Part shown: one piece after another, positions 1-12,720 of the stretch | How positions within the stretch are numbered: position 1 is the first letter of the stretch | Layout: each line of letters begins with the position of its first letter | DNA from: Physcomitrium patens | Taxonomy: Eukaryota > Streptophyta > Bryopsida > Funariales > Funariaceae | Length of the DNA stretch: 64,000 nucleotides | NCBI RefSeq assembly: GCF_000002425.4 | Contig: NC_037253.1 | Coordinates: forward strand, 11,027,065 to 11,091,064 | Direction of reading: 5' to 3' | The notes under the pieces: model-generated | The model's input: the letters and a program-made list of their open reading frames with translations, nothing else | Databases searched by the model: none | What the model was told of the DNA's origin: nothing | Program-made: the position numbers and the translations under genes

Positions 1-430
1 TTGTAGATTGGAAGTTATTCATTCTAGGGTTTGGATTATGCTTATGTGTTCATGAATTACACAGGGTACTAAAATTGATATCGTAGTTGTTATCACATTG
101 ATATGAGAGAGTGGATAGTAGGAAAAAAAGTTAAGTGTTCTTCGATATTATAAGCATTCAGCAGTAGCGGTTAATTGTGTGATCCTAACAATTAGAGCTC
201 ATATACATGGTCTTTCCTTGTGTTTGAATTCTCCTATACGGGTTTATTCTGGGAGGTTTCTTCCAGAAGAAGTAAAACGATAATCACAATGATCCTAACG
301 TGTAAGCTCATGTGGTTAGTCTTTCCTTGTATTTGAATCTCCTTCTACAGGTTTATTCTGAAAAAAATTTGTAGAATAAGTAAAATGAAAACCATATTTT
401 GGTGCCACTATTGGAGATCGATAATAGTAT
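1..430 (+). repeat. Decayed LTR end with tandem duplication and possible primer-binding site
   Basis: No gene is visible. Two diverged copies of a 110-bp unit lie head to tail (181-290 and 291-395), each beginning GATCCTAAC and containing GTCTTTCCTTGT. They are followed at 400-420 by TGGTGCCACTATTGGAGATC, which resembles the TGGCGCCGTTGCCGGGGA primer-binding site complementary to plant tRNA-Asp used by many plant Ty3-type elements. I infer the 3' end of an LTR whose internal region was lost; the sequence then passes into a family B relic near 520. The LTR start is outside the window. Confidence 0.35.
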
Positions 431-519
431 TGAGTATTTGGAATTAACTGTCAAACAAGTAGTTTTGGATGTTACACAAAGAAGTTATAAAATCAAAATT
501 GGTTTGAAAGTGAAGAGTA

Positions 520-2517
520 ATGTGTAATTAGAATGAAAGTATTTTCATCTTTAAACAAAAAAATCAATATTCTTTATTGATTTAATCTTTTTCAGGCAAG
601 TTCAATTAAATATATCCTGTGATCATCTTGTTTATGATATTAAAAATAATTCTTCTAAATCTAATAATACTTCTAAGTTTGAATTTAAAAACAATTTGTT
701 CTATTTTAAAGAATGCTTATATATTCTAAAAGACAAAGTATAATTATATATTTTTCAAGTTCGTTTTAACTTCCTAGTTGAAAGAAATTTTAAATACAAT
801 AAGATTTTGAAACTAATATCTAGAGATTTTTAGTGGCTTCAAATATAAGAGGAAATTAAAGACTTTGTAGAATCATGTAATATTTGTTCAAGTTCAAAAT
901 ATCTTTGTCATTAATCTTATGGATTTTTTCAGCCATTATTCATTTCAAAATAATTATGATCTTTTGTTTCTGTGGATTTTATCACAAATCTTTCAGTCTT
1001 AAGTTCTTATGATTCTATATTCATGATAGAAAATTATTTTACTAAGATGGAATATTTTATATAATATATAAAATCTATTACAAATAAATAAATAATTAAG
1101 CTTTTTTTTGGTAATATCTATCACTATCATCAATTACGTAAAGATATTATATTAGACAAGAAGACTCAATTTATATTAAGATTTTAAAATATCTTTTTTT
1201 AGATTCTAAATATAGATATAAAATTATCTTTGGCTTTATATCTTTGACTTGATGGACAAATAAAGTGCATAAATTAAGTTTTGAAGTAATATTTGAAGTG
1301 TATCATCAACTACTAACAAGATGATTAAGCAATTTTTTTGTCCTTGGTAAAATTTGTTTATAATAAAATAGTAAGTTTATTTATTTAATAAATATCTTTT
1401 TTTAATTATAATTATCATTTATTATTTGATATATTTGATTTTTAAAAATTTTATAATTCTTTAAATAAAGATTTAGAAAATTATTTATTTGAGCTAAATA
1501 CAAGAATGAAGGCTCAATTAAAAGAAGTTCAAGAACAAAAAAAATTAATGCAGATTCCTATCACAAAGAATAACCTCAATTCCACATTAGTAATAGGCTA
1601 TGGATATTTTGTTCTAATATCAAGATTGTTTGCTCTTAAGATAAGTTGATTTACCATATACATGGACCATTTTTTATTAATAAAAAATTTAATCTAATTA
1701 TATATTAATTATATCTATTAGAGTCTATAAATATCTATCTTATATTTTATATATCTCATCTTAAGCCATATAAGACAATGAATATTTTAAGAAGAAGACA
1801 AATGCCATTGTCTCCTATAGAAATGGATAATAATAAAAAATTTGAGGTACAAGAAATCTTAAACTTAAGGTGGGATCAAAATAAGTTGTAATATCTTGTT
1901 TATTAGCATGGATATGATATTAATGAATGTACATCAAAGCTAGCAAAGAATCTTGCAAATGCAATAAAAAATGTCAGATTTTCATCAGTAACATCCATCA
2001 AAATCAAGTTAAAGAGTTAAACAAATCTTTTCTATAAAAAAAAAAAGATATTCATTAAATATTGTATTCTATTTTTTATTCTTTATTATAATTTCTTTAT
2101 ATTAATAATACTAATAAGATAGAAAATCAATAGCCACTAGATTCAACTTAAGCACTATTAATTATTGACTTATCAAATAAGATATTGCAATTTTTATAAT
2201 CTTTAAGAGAATATAATAGAAATAAAGACCTTTAAAAACAACATATTCTTCCTTGAATACATGGTGAGATACGACACGTTTGATATTATGACATTAGAAG
2301 AAACTTCTAATATTTGGTGATTTTAATAGAGGTAGAAATGACTCTTAATGGTATTACAAATATTTTGTTTGAAAAAAGTTACAAAGGCTTCAACATTGAT
2401 TAAATATCATGGTGGTCGTTTTGCCTTGGAATGAGATATTATCAATGATGAAAAATACTTATCAACTAATTTTGAAAGAAACAAAGGTTAGAGTATATAG
2501 CAACTATAATTTTTCAC
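520..2517 (+). mobile_element. Family B (Tcn1-like) relic R1: integrase to polypurine tract
   Basis: A frameshifted and stop-riddled + strand copy of the 3' half of element B. From about 600 the reading matches the start of the integrase zinc-binding region of B, including a HDIKNNSSKS-like stretch. The integrase core follows over about 950-1400, then a degraded linker and tail to 1900. The tail up to 2500 aligns with B just before its 3' LTR. No gag, protease or reverse transcriptase remains. Many codons differ by C-to-T or G-to-A changes, as expected for an old methylated copy. Confidence 0.6.
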
Positions 2518-3054
2518 ATTGACATTGACATAAATATTTATTCTAATATTTACCTATATGATTGAATAGAAATAAATAAAAATAGATTTATTTCATAATA
2601 TTTTTTAGAAAATCTTCTTCAAAGCTTTATAGACCTTGTTTTGATTTTAAATATATTTGTAATTGATTAATAGATTAGAAACTTAAACAAAAAATTAACT
2701 ACATGTGATAACTTGTAAAGCAAGCTGATTATGTGGCGCTTGTATAAAAAACTTGTCTTGCAAGTTAAAATATGTATCTTATAAAGTCAATATATTTTAA
2801 AAGTTCTATAGAATATCGTCATGTAGCTCTTAATTAGATAGTATATATGGATTGAAGAGTAAAGCTTTTTTCACACTTGTCAACACCTTTCTAATCATTA
2901 CTCTTATTTCAAGATTTTTTTGATCTTCTTGTCTTTGATAATATCTATTTTAATTTAATATTATATTATCTTTGAATAATTTTCTAATTCTTTTGAATGA
3001 CATAAGACTACATTGAAGTTTTTTTTCTTTGAAATTCATATCTTTGACAGTTTG
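2518..3054 (+). repeat. LTR of family B relic
   Basis: About 537 bp aligning to the reverse complement of the element B LTR. It retains the GATAGTATATATGG TATA region (about 2839-2852) followed by CACTTGTCAA, and ends CTTTGACA. The next bases (3055 on, GTTTGACAAAAGTGC) match the region just inside the 5' LTR of B. The LTR therefore serves as 3' LTR of the relic to its left and 5' LTR of the one to its right. The left boundary is approximate. Confidence 0.6.
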
Positions 3055-5877
3055 ACAAAAGTGCTAACATTTTCCATTAGATTATTTTTTTCAATGTAAT
3101 AATTAAAGATCATAATAGTATAGTAATATTTAATATGATAAGATCTCTATCTAACTTATTTGTTTAAAAATTATTATAATTAAAAAAATATAATCCTTAA
3201 ATAGATTAAATTTCTTGTAACCTTATTTTTTTTAGTTATTTATTTTAAATTCTTACTAATCAAATAAAAATACTTAAGTGTAATAAATCCAAATCTTTAC
3301 TAGTAAGTACAAGAGCTTTCATCTATGCTACAAAAGAAGGGTTATTTTTTGTTATATATGCTAAGTCCATTTTTAATGATGAAAAAACATCAAGTGATAT
3401 TCTTAGCCAATATCAAGATTTTTAGGATGTTTTTGAAGAAAAAAATATAAATATTCTTCTACAGCATTGACCTTATGATTGTTCAATTGATTTTCTAAAA
3501 GGAGCTCAACTACTATTAGGACCAATCTATACCTTATTACAGAATGAATTGGTTGTATGAAAGAAATACATTGATGAGAATTTGGCTAAAAATTTCATAT
3601 GCCATTTGAAATCTCCATTAGGAGCTCATATCTTATTTTTAAAGAAAAAAGATGAATTCGTACAAATGTGCATAGACTATGAAGGACTTAACAAAATCAC
3701 CATCAAGCATAAATAGCTCATACTTTTGATTTTAAGACTTTTTGACCAATTCAATTAAATAAAGATCTATATAAAGATAGATCTACAAAGAGCATACAAT
3801 TTTATATGTATCAAAAAAGGAAATAAATAAAAGACTATTTTTTAAATTAAGTGTGGATATTTTGAATATAATATCATGCCTTTTAGACTCACAAACATGC
3901 TAGTTACTTTTTAACATCTCATGAATGACATTCTTAATAAATTTTTTAATAATTTTATTGTTTTTTATTTGAACAACATTTTAATCTACTCTAAAAATAT
4001 AAAAATATAAAATTCATGTTTATTGTCTATTTTAAAAACTTAAAGATGAAAGATTATATGTAAAGATAAAAAAGTATGTATTCTATATTACTTTAGTTGA
4101 ATTTTTAGGATACATCATTTCTAATAGAGGACTAATGATGGATCCAAAGAAGGTTCAAACTATCATAGATTAGAAGATCTCAAAAATGATTTGAGATATG
4201 TAATTTATTTTTGAAATTTTCCAATTATTATAAGATCTTCATCAAGCAATTTTTTCAAGCTATGGCTCATCTTAAACGTTTGACATGTAAAGACAAACTT
4301 GAGTGGAATAAAGAAACTAAAGAAATTTTTGAAGCTTGAAGACAACATTTATTTTTATACCAATTTTGTATTGCATTGATTTTTTCATGATATTCTTTAT
4401 AGAAATAGGTGCATTAGACTTTGCTATATATATTGTTTTGTTGCAAATGAAAGCAAATGATAAGTTCTATCTGATAGCTTTTTATTCTAAGAACTTTCAA
4501 CAATCAAGATTAATTGTGAGATCCATAACAAAGAGCTTCTTAAAATCATGGATTCATTTAAAAAATGACATCATAATTTAGAAGACACCTCAAGTCCAAT
4601 CATTGTATATACTAATCATAAGAACCTAAAGTATTTCATGTCAGAATGTATTTTGAATCGTCACCAAATTTAATAGAGTATGTCTTTATCAAGATTTGAT
4701 TTTAAGATCACTAATTGATCCAAAAAATAATTTTTTTTATCAAATGTCTTTTTTAGACATTCTTATCTTGTATCAAAAGAAAGAAATGTACCTTTTGATC
4801 AATAAAGAATAATTATCAAGCTAGAGTATTTTCATCTTTGAGCAATAAAATCAATATTGATTGTTGATTCAATATTTTTTAAAAAATTCAATTGAATATG
4901 TCTTTTAATCCTCTTATTCATGATATCAAGAATAATTCTTCTAAGTCTTATAATACTTCCAAGTTTGAGTTTAAAAATAATCTACTCTATTTTAAAGAAT
5001 AATTATATATTTTAAAAGACAAAGTATAATTATATGTTCTTCAAGCTCATTATGTCTTTCTAGCAACCAAACATTTTAGATACAATAAGATTTTGGAGCT
5101 ACTATTGAAAGATTTTTGGTGGCCTCAAATATAAAAGGTAATTAAAAACTTTGCACAATCATGTGATATTTGTTCAAAATTAAAAATTTCTTCTCATTGA
5201 TTTTATGAACTTCTTTAGTAGAATAAAGTAAAAAAATAAATAAGTTTTTTTTTGATAATATTTATTGTTATCATGGATTGTTCAAAAATATTATATTAAA
5301 TAGAGAGAATTAATTTGTATCAAGATTTTGGAGAATCTTTTTTAAGATTTTAAAAGTAGATATAAAGCTCTTTTTATCTTTTCATATTCAAACTAATGGC
5401 TACATTGTTGCAATATCAATATTACTTGTCTTTGTGATAAGTTGGACTATCATAGGCTTAAATATTTTTCTATTTGTGAATAAGTCAATCCTATTGCTTA
5501 TTAATTATATCTATTGGAGTCTATGAAGATCCATCCCATATTCTATATATCTCTTCTTGAGCCATATAAGACAATAAATACCTTGAAAAAAAAAAAAAAA
5601 TACTACTTCTTTCTATAGAAGTAGATAATAATTAAGAGTTTAAGGTAGAAGATATTTTAGATTTAAGGTGACAATAAATTAGTTAAAATATCTTGTTCAT
5701 TGGTATAAATATGATATTAGTGAATGCACATGGAAGTAGGCAAAAAATCTTATAAATACAATAAAAGAAGTTGGGACTTTTTATTAACAACATCCATTAA
5801 AATCAAGATAAAAAATTGTAAGATCCGTGAAAAATGATGACTGCTCCTTATGAAACTTACTCCTAAAAAAGAAAATA
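3055..5877 (+). mobile_element. Family B relic R2: protease, RT, RNase H, integrase remains
   Basis: Degenerate + strand internal region lacking gag. Protease-side sequence occurs near 3290-3480. Reverse transcriptase follows from about 3490 to 4100: a CIDYEGLNK motif is readable, and the catalytic YLDD position reads YLNN near 3970. RNase H fragments are readable at 4336-4581, where an 81-codon open stretch survives, and to about 4680. Integrase zinc-binding and core fragments run from about 4900 to 5450. Stops and frameshifts occur throughout, so nothing here is expected to be functional. Confidence 0.6.
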
Positions 5878-6389
5878 ATATGAAAGAAATACATATGTAT
5901 TTTTCAAATAAAAATAGATAAAAATATATTTATTTGATAATATTTTTTAAAAAAGCTTCTTAAAAGCTTCATAGATCTTTTTTTGACTTTATATGTATTT
6001 GTAGCTATTTGATAGGTTAAAAACTTAGTCAATAAATTATCCATGTATGATAGCTTACAAAACAAGCTAATTATATGGCACTTACATAAAAAACTTTTCT
6101 TGCAAGTTAAGATATGTGTCTTATAAAGTCAACAAGTTTTAGAAGACTTTTAGAACATTGTCACATGATTCTTAGTTGGATAGTATATATAAAAGCAAGA
6201 GTAAAGACTTCTTCACTCTTGTCAATGCCTTTTTAATCTTTAGTCTTAATTCAAGACTTTTTATTCTTTTTGTCTTTAGCAATAGCCATTTTAGTTAAAT
6301 ATTATATCATATTTGAATAATTTTTTAATTCTTTTTAGTGATACAAGAGTATATTTAGGTTCTTTTCTTTAAGATTCATGTCTTTGACA
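5878..6389 (+). repeat. 3' LTR of relic R2 (family B)
   Basis: About 510 bp similar to the LTR at 2518-3054, including GCTTCTTAAAAGCTTC near the middle, a decayed TATA region at about 6181-6190 and CACTCTTGTCAATG at 6217-6230. It ends CTTTGACA at 6389. The start is approximate because the preceding purine-rich tract is degraded. Confidence 0.55.
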
Positions 6390-6454
6390 CATATCTTGGA
6401 CTTCATCAACATGTAACTAGTGCTCTTTATAGAATTCATTTCTTTAAAGAAAGA

Positions 6455-6458
6455 TACT

Positions 6459-6521
<63 letters not shown>

Positions 6522-7044
6522 TAATTATTTAAATAATATAAATAGATAGAAGTAAATAAAAATATATTAATTTGATAATATCTTACAAATAAGCTTCTTA
6601 GAAGCTTAATAGATGTGATTTCACCTTTATATATTTTTATAGATGTTCAATAGGTTGAACACTTGGCCAAACAATTAGCCATGTATTATATATATTGATA
6701 GTTTTTGGTATAAGCTAATTATGTAGGATACATATAGAAAACTTAACTTACAAGTTTAGATATGTATCTTACAAATTGGACACGTGTTGAAAGTCCTATA
6801 GACTATTGCCATGTAGTTCTTTGTTAAATAATATATATGGAGATAAGAAAAGTATTCTTCTATCTTTTCAATTCTTTTTTTGCTTTTAGTCTACTTTGAA
6901 GAGTCTCTATTTTTTCGGTCTTTAGCAAAAACCATTCTTATTTCTTCTTGGCTATACATACTTTCTTATTTTTATTTAATCATCTCTCTTTGAGACATAT
7001 TTCACTCACTTACATATCTTTTTTGAGTTTTTGTATTTAAGACA
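6455..7044 (+). repeat. Additional family B LTR with (TA)n expansion
   Basis: A third family B LTR copy, 66 bp beyond the end of the previous one. It carries a pure TA run at about 6462-6516 near its 5' end, the GCTTCTTAGAAGCTT motif, a TATATATGG box and a GACA end at 7041-7044. No internal region follows it. It could be a solo LTR or a product of recombination within an LTR-internal-LTR array. Confidence 0.5.
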
Positions 7045-7541
7045 ATACTCAATAGAACTTCAAACATATATCCAACTAATATGAAATATGTCTAACTTGC
7101 AAAAGAAGTTTCATATATGTGTGCCGTATGATTAAATTATACCACAAGCTACTAATATATTGTTGTATAGTATAATTTATAATTTAAAAATATATAAAGT
7201 ATTTAATTATAGAAAGTATACTTTTAACTTATTGGCTAAGCACTTATAAGTAATTAATTCTACTTTTAACTTATGTACAAAGTCTTGGCTCCCAAAACCT
7301 CTTTACTTTATATAAAATATCCAAATTATAGCAAAATTCCTAAAAACATATTTTTTTTTACAAAGAATTTTTTTTTCTTGAACTTTAGAAATTCATATTT
7401 CTTAATTCAACTATTTTATTTCTCTCAAACTTTTTTATGACATAGCTATTATTCTAAAGGTTTACTATAAAAAAATAAACCAAAAATTTGCTATCAATCT
7501 TTTAGAATCTTAGAAACCCTAACAGGTGCTCTAAATCGTAA
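7045..7541. other. AT-rich spacer with no recognisable feature
   Basis: No coding signal, repeat match or RNA gene was recognised between the family B LTR and the left LTR of element C1. It may be remaining target DNA. Confidence 0.4.
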
Positions 7542-8042
7542 TGAAATAAGACTAAACTATTTCAAAAATCTAAAATCCTTCTAATCCACAGCAACATGAA
7601 GCCTCATCACAAAATATGAAAAAATATACTAGAACAAAATTGAATGAAATTAAAAAAAATAGGATATAAAAGGCAAAATTGAGTAAACAAAAATATGACA
7701 AAATAGATCTGAACAGAAAGATGTAGAACCAAATTTTATTAAGAGATAGGATCCAAAGCCATACATAATCAAATACCCCAAAAGGCCCTGGAAAATCCTA
7801 TTTATACCTTGTTCTACCACTTTAGACTTTTTAGAATGTTCTTAGGTAGTAGATTTTACCTAAATAATCACCCTAAGTCTTATTTAGAAGGTTGTGTGGT
7901 AGATTCTATCTAAATAACTGTTCTAAATTCTTTTTAGAATATTCCACAATAGATTCTATCTTGTCTACTAACTTAAATTTAATTTTAAAAACTTCCATGG
8001 TTCTAACTATCTATATAATTATCTTATCTATACCTTGTTACA
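7542..8042 (-). repeat. 3' LTR of element C1
   Basis: 501 bp, TGAAATAAG at the left and TTGTTACA at the right; on the coding strand this begins TGTAACAAGG. It aligns with the C2 LTR (43638-44063). On the coding strand a purine-rich GGAGAAGAATTAAC tract abuts it, as expected for a polypurine tract before a 3' LTR. It contains AGAATGTTCT and AGAATATTCC palindromes of heat-shock-element type. Confidence 0.7.
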
Positions 8043-9244
8043 GTTAATTCTTCTCCACTAATGCAAAACATCCTTGTTTTGCTCACAATGGCATCTCTAT
8101 ATTGTGTCTTGATAATGGATGAGATTTTGTGCAAGTTCCCATATTGCATCATGAATATGATAATCTTTTCAAAGAACTTTGTACTGAAGTTGTGTACGTC
8201 TACTGCCATGAAAAACGTAGTGATGCTCTAAAATGCTATCCATTTTATATTCTTATTGGTCATCAATTACAATAGGTGGTGGTGGTGGTGGTTAGTGTTA
8301 ATCAAAAAAGCGTTTTGGCTCAATATGAAATTCCTTCAATTACAAAATAGAAAGATTTGATGAACTTAGATATGTGGCAGAAGCTCGAGGCAGTATGTGA
8401 TATCAAAAATTATTGCAGAAATGTAAAAAGGTTGAAGCCATCGAGATGTTAGTTTATAGATTTTGGTTGATGTAGTAAGTGGCAAGTTGACATTAGAAGA
8501 TAATACTTCATTATTCACTTAGAATGTATTGTATTGCCAATGATTATCTACATACTACTTCTGTTAGTTTTGTGCGATAAAGAGGTAGTGCCATGCCTCT
8601 TGTAAGGCCATTGTAAGTCATTGTATAAATTCTTCTATTATTGGATTGTTGGTATCGATGGCATAATGAAGAGTTTTTGGTATAATTGGATACTGATTGG
8701 TATTAACAAAAAATGGTGAATGATTGGTATTTATTTGAATATTATCATTGTAAGCAAACTCCAAATGCATCAGATATTTATCTAAATCATTATGCTGAAC
8801 CACCACAAATGTCCCCAATATATCTTCCATAGTCCAATTTATATGCTTTGTTTGTCTATTTGTTTGAAAATAGAAGGTTATAGATATGGCAAGTCATATG
8901 CCTAGTAGCTTAAACAAGGCTTGCCATTTTTTTTTTTGTAAAGCATGGATCTTAATCTGAAACAATGACATGAGGTAATCTATAATCAAAAAAGATAGTA
9001 TCAAAGAAGACTCAAATAAGCAATAAGGCATCAATATCTAAGGACACCACTGCCAAGTAAAGTTGCTTCAAGAGTCTATCTACAAATGTAGCAATTATGG
9101 TGATTATGAAGCATCTACGATAAATATATAATGAGATCCATAGTCATCTATTCTCAACATATTATAAGTAGTAAAATTTGCTGCAATGATTAAGGAGATG
9201 CTTTGTTACATGTTTTATTACATTGACATAACTCACAAGAGCGT
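8043..9244 (-). pseudogene. C1 integrase C-terminal region, broken
   Basis: The clearest stretch is an open frame at 8618-8830 whose product contains FAYNDN and NHSPFFV, as in the C-terminal part of Ty3/gypsy integrases (compare FAYNNxxHxST and SPFFANYG in related elements). An open frame at 8024-8209 runs from the end of pol into the LTR and is not informative. The reading is interrupted by stops and, at 9244, by solo LTR E1. It is a relic of family C pol. Confidence 0.55.
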
Positions 9245-10874
9245 TGTCGTAATATGTGAAGTCTTGCTTGAGAATACTCCGGGCACCTGTCTATCTAAGG
9301 TAGAATAGAAATTATAACAACAAAATCCTCTTTAATAGAATACTAACTAAACTCTAATAAGATCATAACAATGCTAAGCAAGCTTCAATAAAATTCAAAG
9401 AAACCTCAAAGAAATTACAAAGAAACAATAAGAGATCTTAAAAAAATATTAGAATGATCACAAATATATCTCAAATACATCTCAATTCAATCTTAATTTA
9501 ATCCTAGTTAAAATCCTATTGAACTTCATTCAAATATTAGGCAAAAAACTAACTAAAACTTAAATCTTAGACAAACTCTAATAAAATTCTAAACCCTAAA
9601 CCAAATCCTAATCAAACCTTAAATTCTAAATCAAATCCTACACAAATCCTAAACCCTAAATCAAATCCTAAAACATCCTAAATCCTAAACCAAATTCTAA
9701 TCAAATCCTAACCAAATCCTAATCCTAAATCAAACTCTAGTTAAATCTTAATCCTAAATCAAATCCTAATCAAACCCTAAATCCTAAATCAAATCCTAAT
9801 CAAATCCTAAATCCTAAATCAAATCCTAGTAATTTCTACAATAGATTTAAACCTCAATAACTAATGAATAAATCATTGATCTTAATTCAAATTTGTACAC
9901 TTCTTAAAAATTAAGTTTAAAATAAGCACAAAAAATTTAAAAAGGATCGGAATTATCAAATAGACGATAGCCTCAAAAACGTGCTTGGATATTGACTGGC
10001 CTCCTTTTCCAACCATGATGCCAATCTCCTAGAGCTAATATCTCTTCTTTTCATTGTTTGATTGATCTCAAAATTCTCATAAACATAGAAAAATAAGTTT
10101 AATATCCTTTCACATAAATTCTATTCCAATCCAACTAGTAAATTGTAAAAAATCTTAAAAACCTTCACTAGATCTAAAATTCTACTTTCTAAGACCTTGA
10201 TCCACTTAAACCTCAATAACCCTCAATTAAACTATTAGATCAAGCAAAGATTTACAATACATATTAAGCACAACTATGACCATTAACCCACAAAATTTCA
10301 CTTATAGATCTATTACAAAACTCTTGAATTCACTAGAAATGTCAACCCTATTTTATTTCATAAAATCCAAGTCATCTAAAAACAAACTTGACTTTGTAAA
10401 GCTCTTACTAAGTCATTATGAATCTAAATCATCCAAAACCAATGCTTATAGAAATTTTATCTAATTTACTATCAAATCCTACTCTCTATTTTGCAAAAAT
10501 ACCCTGGAATTGTCGTCAAGACTTGGTTTTGTGCCTCAGGGTCTGATTTCAACCTTGGTTCATAACCGACCTTCTCCGGATATCAATATCTAGTTTTTTT
10601 AAGTAAATTTTGCTAGAAATTACTCTTAACTTCTTTTTAAAGATGCTTATATTATTTAATTTTTTAATCTACTTTATTTTGCCTTATTTATGATCCTACA
10701 AAATAAATAGAAGTTACCTTTCTAAAAAGGTAGCATTTGTACCTTTTAGTTTTACTATCCTTTTGACTATTAATTATATTTCTAAAATAATTTTTTCTAA
10801 TACTTTGAACTAAGATCTCCTACATTATAATAATTTCCACACTCTTTTATATATTAATCGTGTTATATCACGAC
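9245..10874 (-). mobile_element. Solo LTR E1 in C1
   Basis: 1630 bp bounded TGTCG...CGACA. Its ends match solo LTR E3 (52358-53916) in reverse orientation, for example the GTCTTGCTTGAGAATAC stretch near 9261-9278. Flanks are GCGT (9241-9244) and GCAT (10875-10878), consistent with a 4-bp target duplication with one CG-to-CA change. There is no internal region, so it is a solo LTR. It carries a degenerate telomere-like array. Small open frames inside, such as 10276-10464, have no support as genes. Confidence 0.7.
9480..9850. repeat. Degenerate telomere-like repeats inside LTR E1
   Basis: An irregular array of CCTAAA-type words (AAACCCTAAAT, AATCCTAAATC, CAAATCCTAAT) recalls the plant telomere unit CCCTAAA but with variable 6-13 bp spacing and many T-for-C changes. 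The equivalent position in solo LTR E3 (53390-53700) has the same repeats in the opposite orientation, so the array belongs to the LTR and is not a chromosome end. Confidence 0.7.
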
Positions 10875-11425
10875 AGCATAAAAAGGCTCAAACATCATAA
10901 ACTAGACCTACTCAAAATTATGTCCTTGAAATCCATTCTAAAGTCTTTTTTCATCCCAAATGTCTACATATTGGATTGTCATGTCTTTCTTGAAATATAC
11001 ATGTCCTGAGTTTAGCATTGTTGGATACATAAATTAACTTCTTAAAATAGAGCAAGTCATCACTAAGAGTATAATTTTAATATTGTATATCATCCACCTT
11101 TAGCTTATCAGTAACCATCTTGAAATAAGTATCTTAATGTATAACTTCCTTCTATTTTGCCACTTTTATTAGTTTTAAAATGACATTATTAATAGTAGTG
11201 ACTTTAGACTTGTCTTCCAATTTGTCCTTCAAGTTTGGTTTCTACAATAAGTTTTCTAGCAAAGTATGTTATCACCTTTGCTTATATTCAAGCTGGATAT
11301 CATAAAGTTGTAGTTGTTCTTTCCAATAATGATGCGAAAATTTCATATTATGTAGATGCAAGTCATATACCAAAGATTGATGGTGAATCCAAATAACTAC
11401 TGGCTTATTCAATAGATAGTGCTGC
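10875..11425 (-). pseudogene. C1 integrase zinc-binding region and RNase H, broken
   Basis: Reading the - strand gives sequence matching C2 at about 41930-42420: an RNase H stretch (IWIHHQSL, a mutated version of IWxDHxSL) and then the integrase N-terminal zinc-binding region. The similarity at nucleotide level is obvious, for example the block around 10975-11010 against 42340-42370. Multiple stops. Element A interrupts RNase H at 11426; the rest continues beyond element B at 27677. Confidence 0.6.
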
Positions 11426-12676
11426 TGTCGGGGTAGAGAGAGTTTGCCTCAAGAAAGCACTTGGCTTCTGGCTGTCACTAAATACTCAATCAAGTTTGAA
11501 ATATAAGGATAACAATTTTATATATATAAACTCCTCTCCTTTGGAGCAATTACATCAATATACAAGCCTTAAAATCCAAAGAACACCAAAATACTTGATA
11601 AGGTGTTATAAAAAACTTATATTTCCTTATGAGGAATTTTTCCTGAAGTTCAACAGCTCATAACTTACGATCTAACCGTCTAAACAACTCCAAATTTTAC
11701 ATGGAGTACTGATATATCTTTAGCAACTACCACACCAAAATTCAACCATAAATTCGTCTTGGATCTTGTGATATCTTGAAAACCCTAACTGTAGCTTCAA
11801 ACCCTAGCATTTTTACACCCGTGTACAACTTCCTTCATATCTCACAAAGTAATTATTCAAATACTATGAAACTTTGATCTAAAGCTTTTTAACCCAATTA
11901 TACACACTTGTAGAAATTTTGAGCCAAAAATTCGTCCAGAAACTCAAGATATGGCTTCACCCATAACTATTAACAAAACGATATACTTACTGCCTTCAAA
12001 TTACAAGTGCTGTCTTCAACGCCTCATAACTCCTTCACCCAATCTTAGAATTCACTATATAGTAAGTAGAATGTGTAGCCGAGAAAATGCTCCCTCCAAA
12101 TCCAGTCGCCGATCTTCCGTTGCTCTCCGTATTCGTATGTGATGCCCAAAAGAAGTGACAGTAGGTATGAAATTGACACCTTATCTTTGAACATTCATAT
12201 CTTTTCCATAAAAACTCGAAATCACACAAAATCTTCACCCAAATTATACCCAAAATCATAAACCTTCTGATCCTAGCCTCAAAAGCTCGAATGGCCTCGA
12301 AAGAGGAACCCTAATTCCTAATATGGCCTCGGGCAGCCTCCTCAAAGCCCATTGGGCATGGTATTCGACCAATAGGGATGAAGTTCTTCACCCCTTGCCT
12401 TCATCCAACCATGCCTTACTTTCATCCTTCCCAATAAGCCTCCTTCTAGTTATATTTTCATCTTTTAACTCCTCCCTTCCCTTAATCTTTATACTAACTA
12501 TCTAAATCCTATATAATATAAACTCTATGATCAAACTAGATTAACTTCCAAATAATTTTTCTTATTTCAATTCATTTTAAATTAACATACTAACTATTCT
12601 AACTCACATTAAGACTTATAAACATATTACATGTTTTCACTAATTTTTACATACTGTAAGTAATTACAGTACGACA
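11426..12676 (-). repeat. 3' LTR of element A
   Basis: 1251 bp, TGTCGGGG...TACGACA on the + strand. The three short open frames here (11951-12142, 12035-12259, 12323-12505) recur identically in the other LTR and are repeat sequence, not genes. CCCATTGGGC and TATTCGACC blocks recur in solo LTRs S2, S3, S4 and (reversed) S1, defining the family. Confidence 0.9.
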
Positions 12677-12690
12677 TCCACCTCCTCCAA
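12677..12690 (-). other. Polypurine tract of element A
   Basis: On the coding strand, GGAGGAGGTGGA directly abuts the 3' LTR. This is the expected position and composition for the plus-strand primer of reverse transcription. Confidence 0.7.
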
Positions 12691-12720
12691 ACCTGCACAT
12701 CCTCCGGTATGTACCACATA

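Noticed and set aside
9480..9850. Possible chromosome end or true interstitial telomere
   Set aside because: Irregular spacing and the presence of the same array at the same position in another solo LTR show that it belongs to a retroelement LTR.
11951..12505. Three open frames of 60-74 codons, repeated at 19260-19814
   Set aside because: They are inside the two LTRs of element A and present identically in both; one set overlaps on opposite strands. No coding character.
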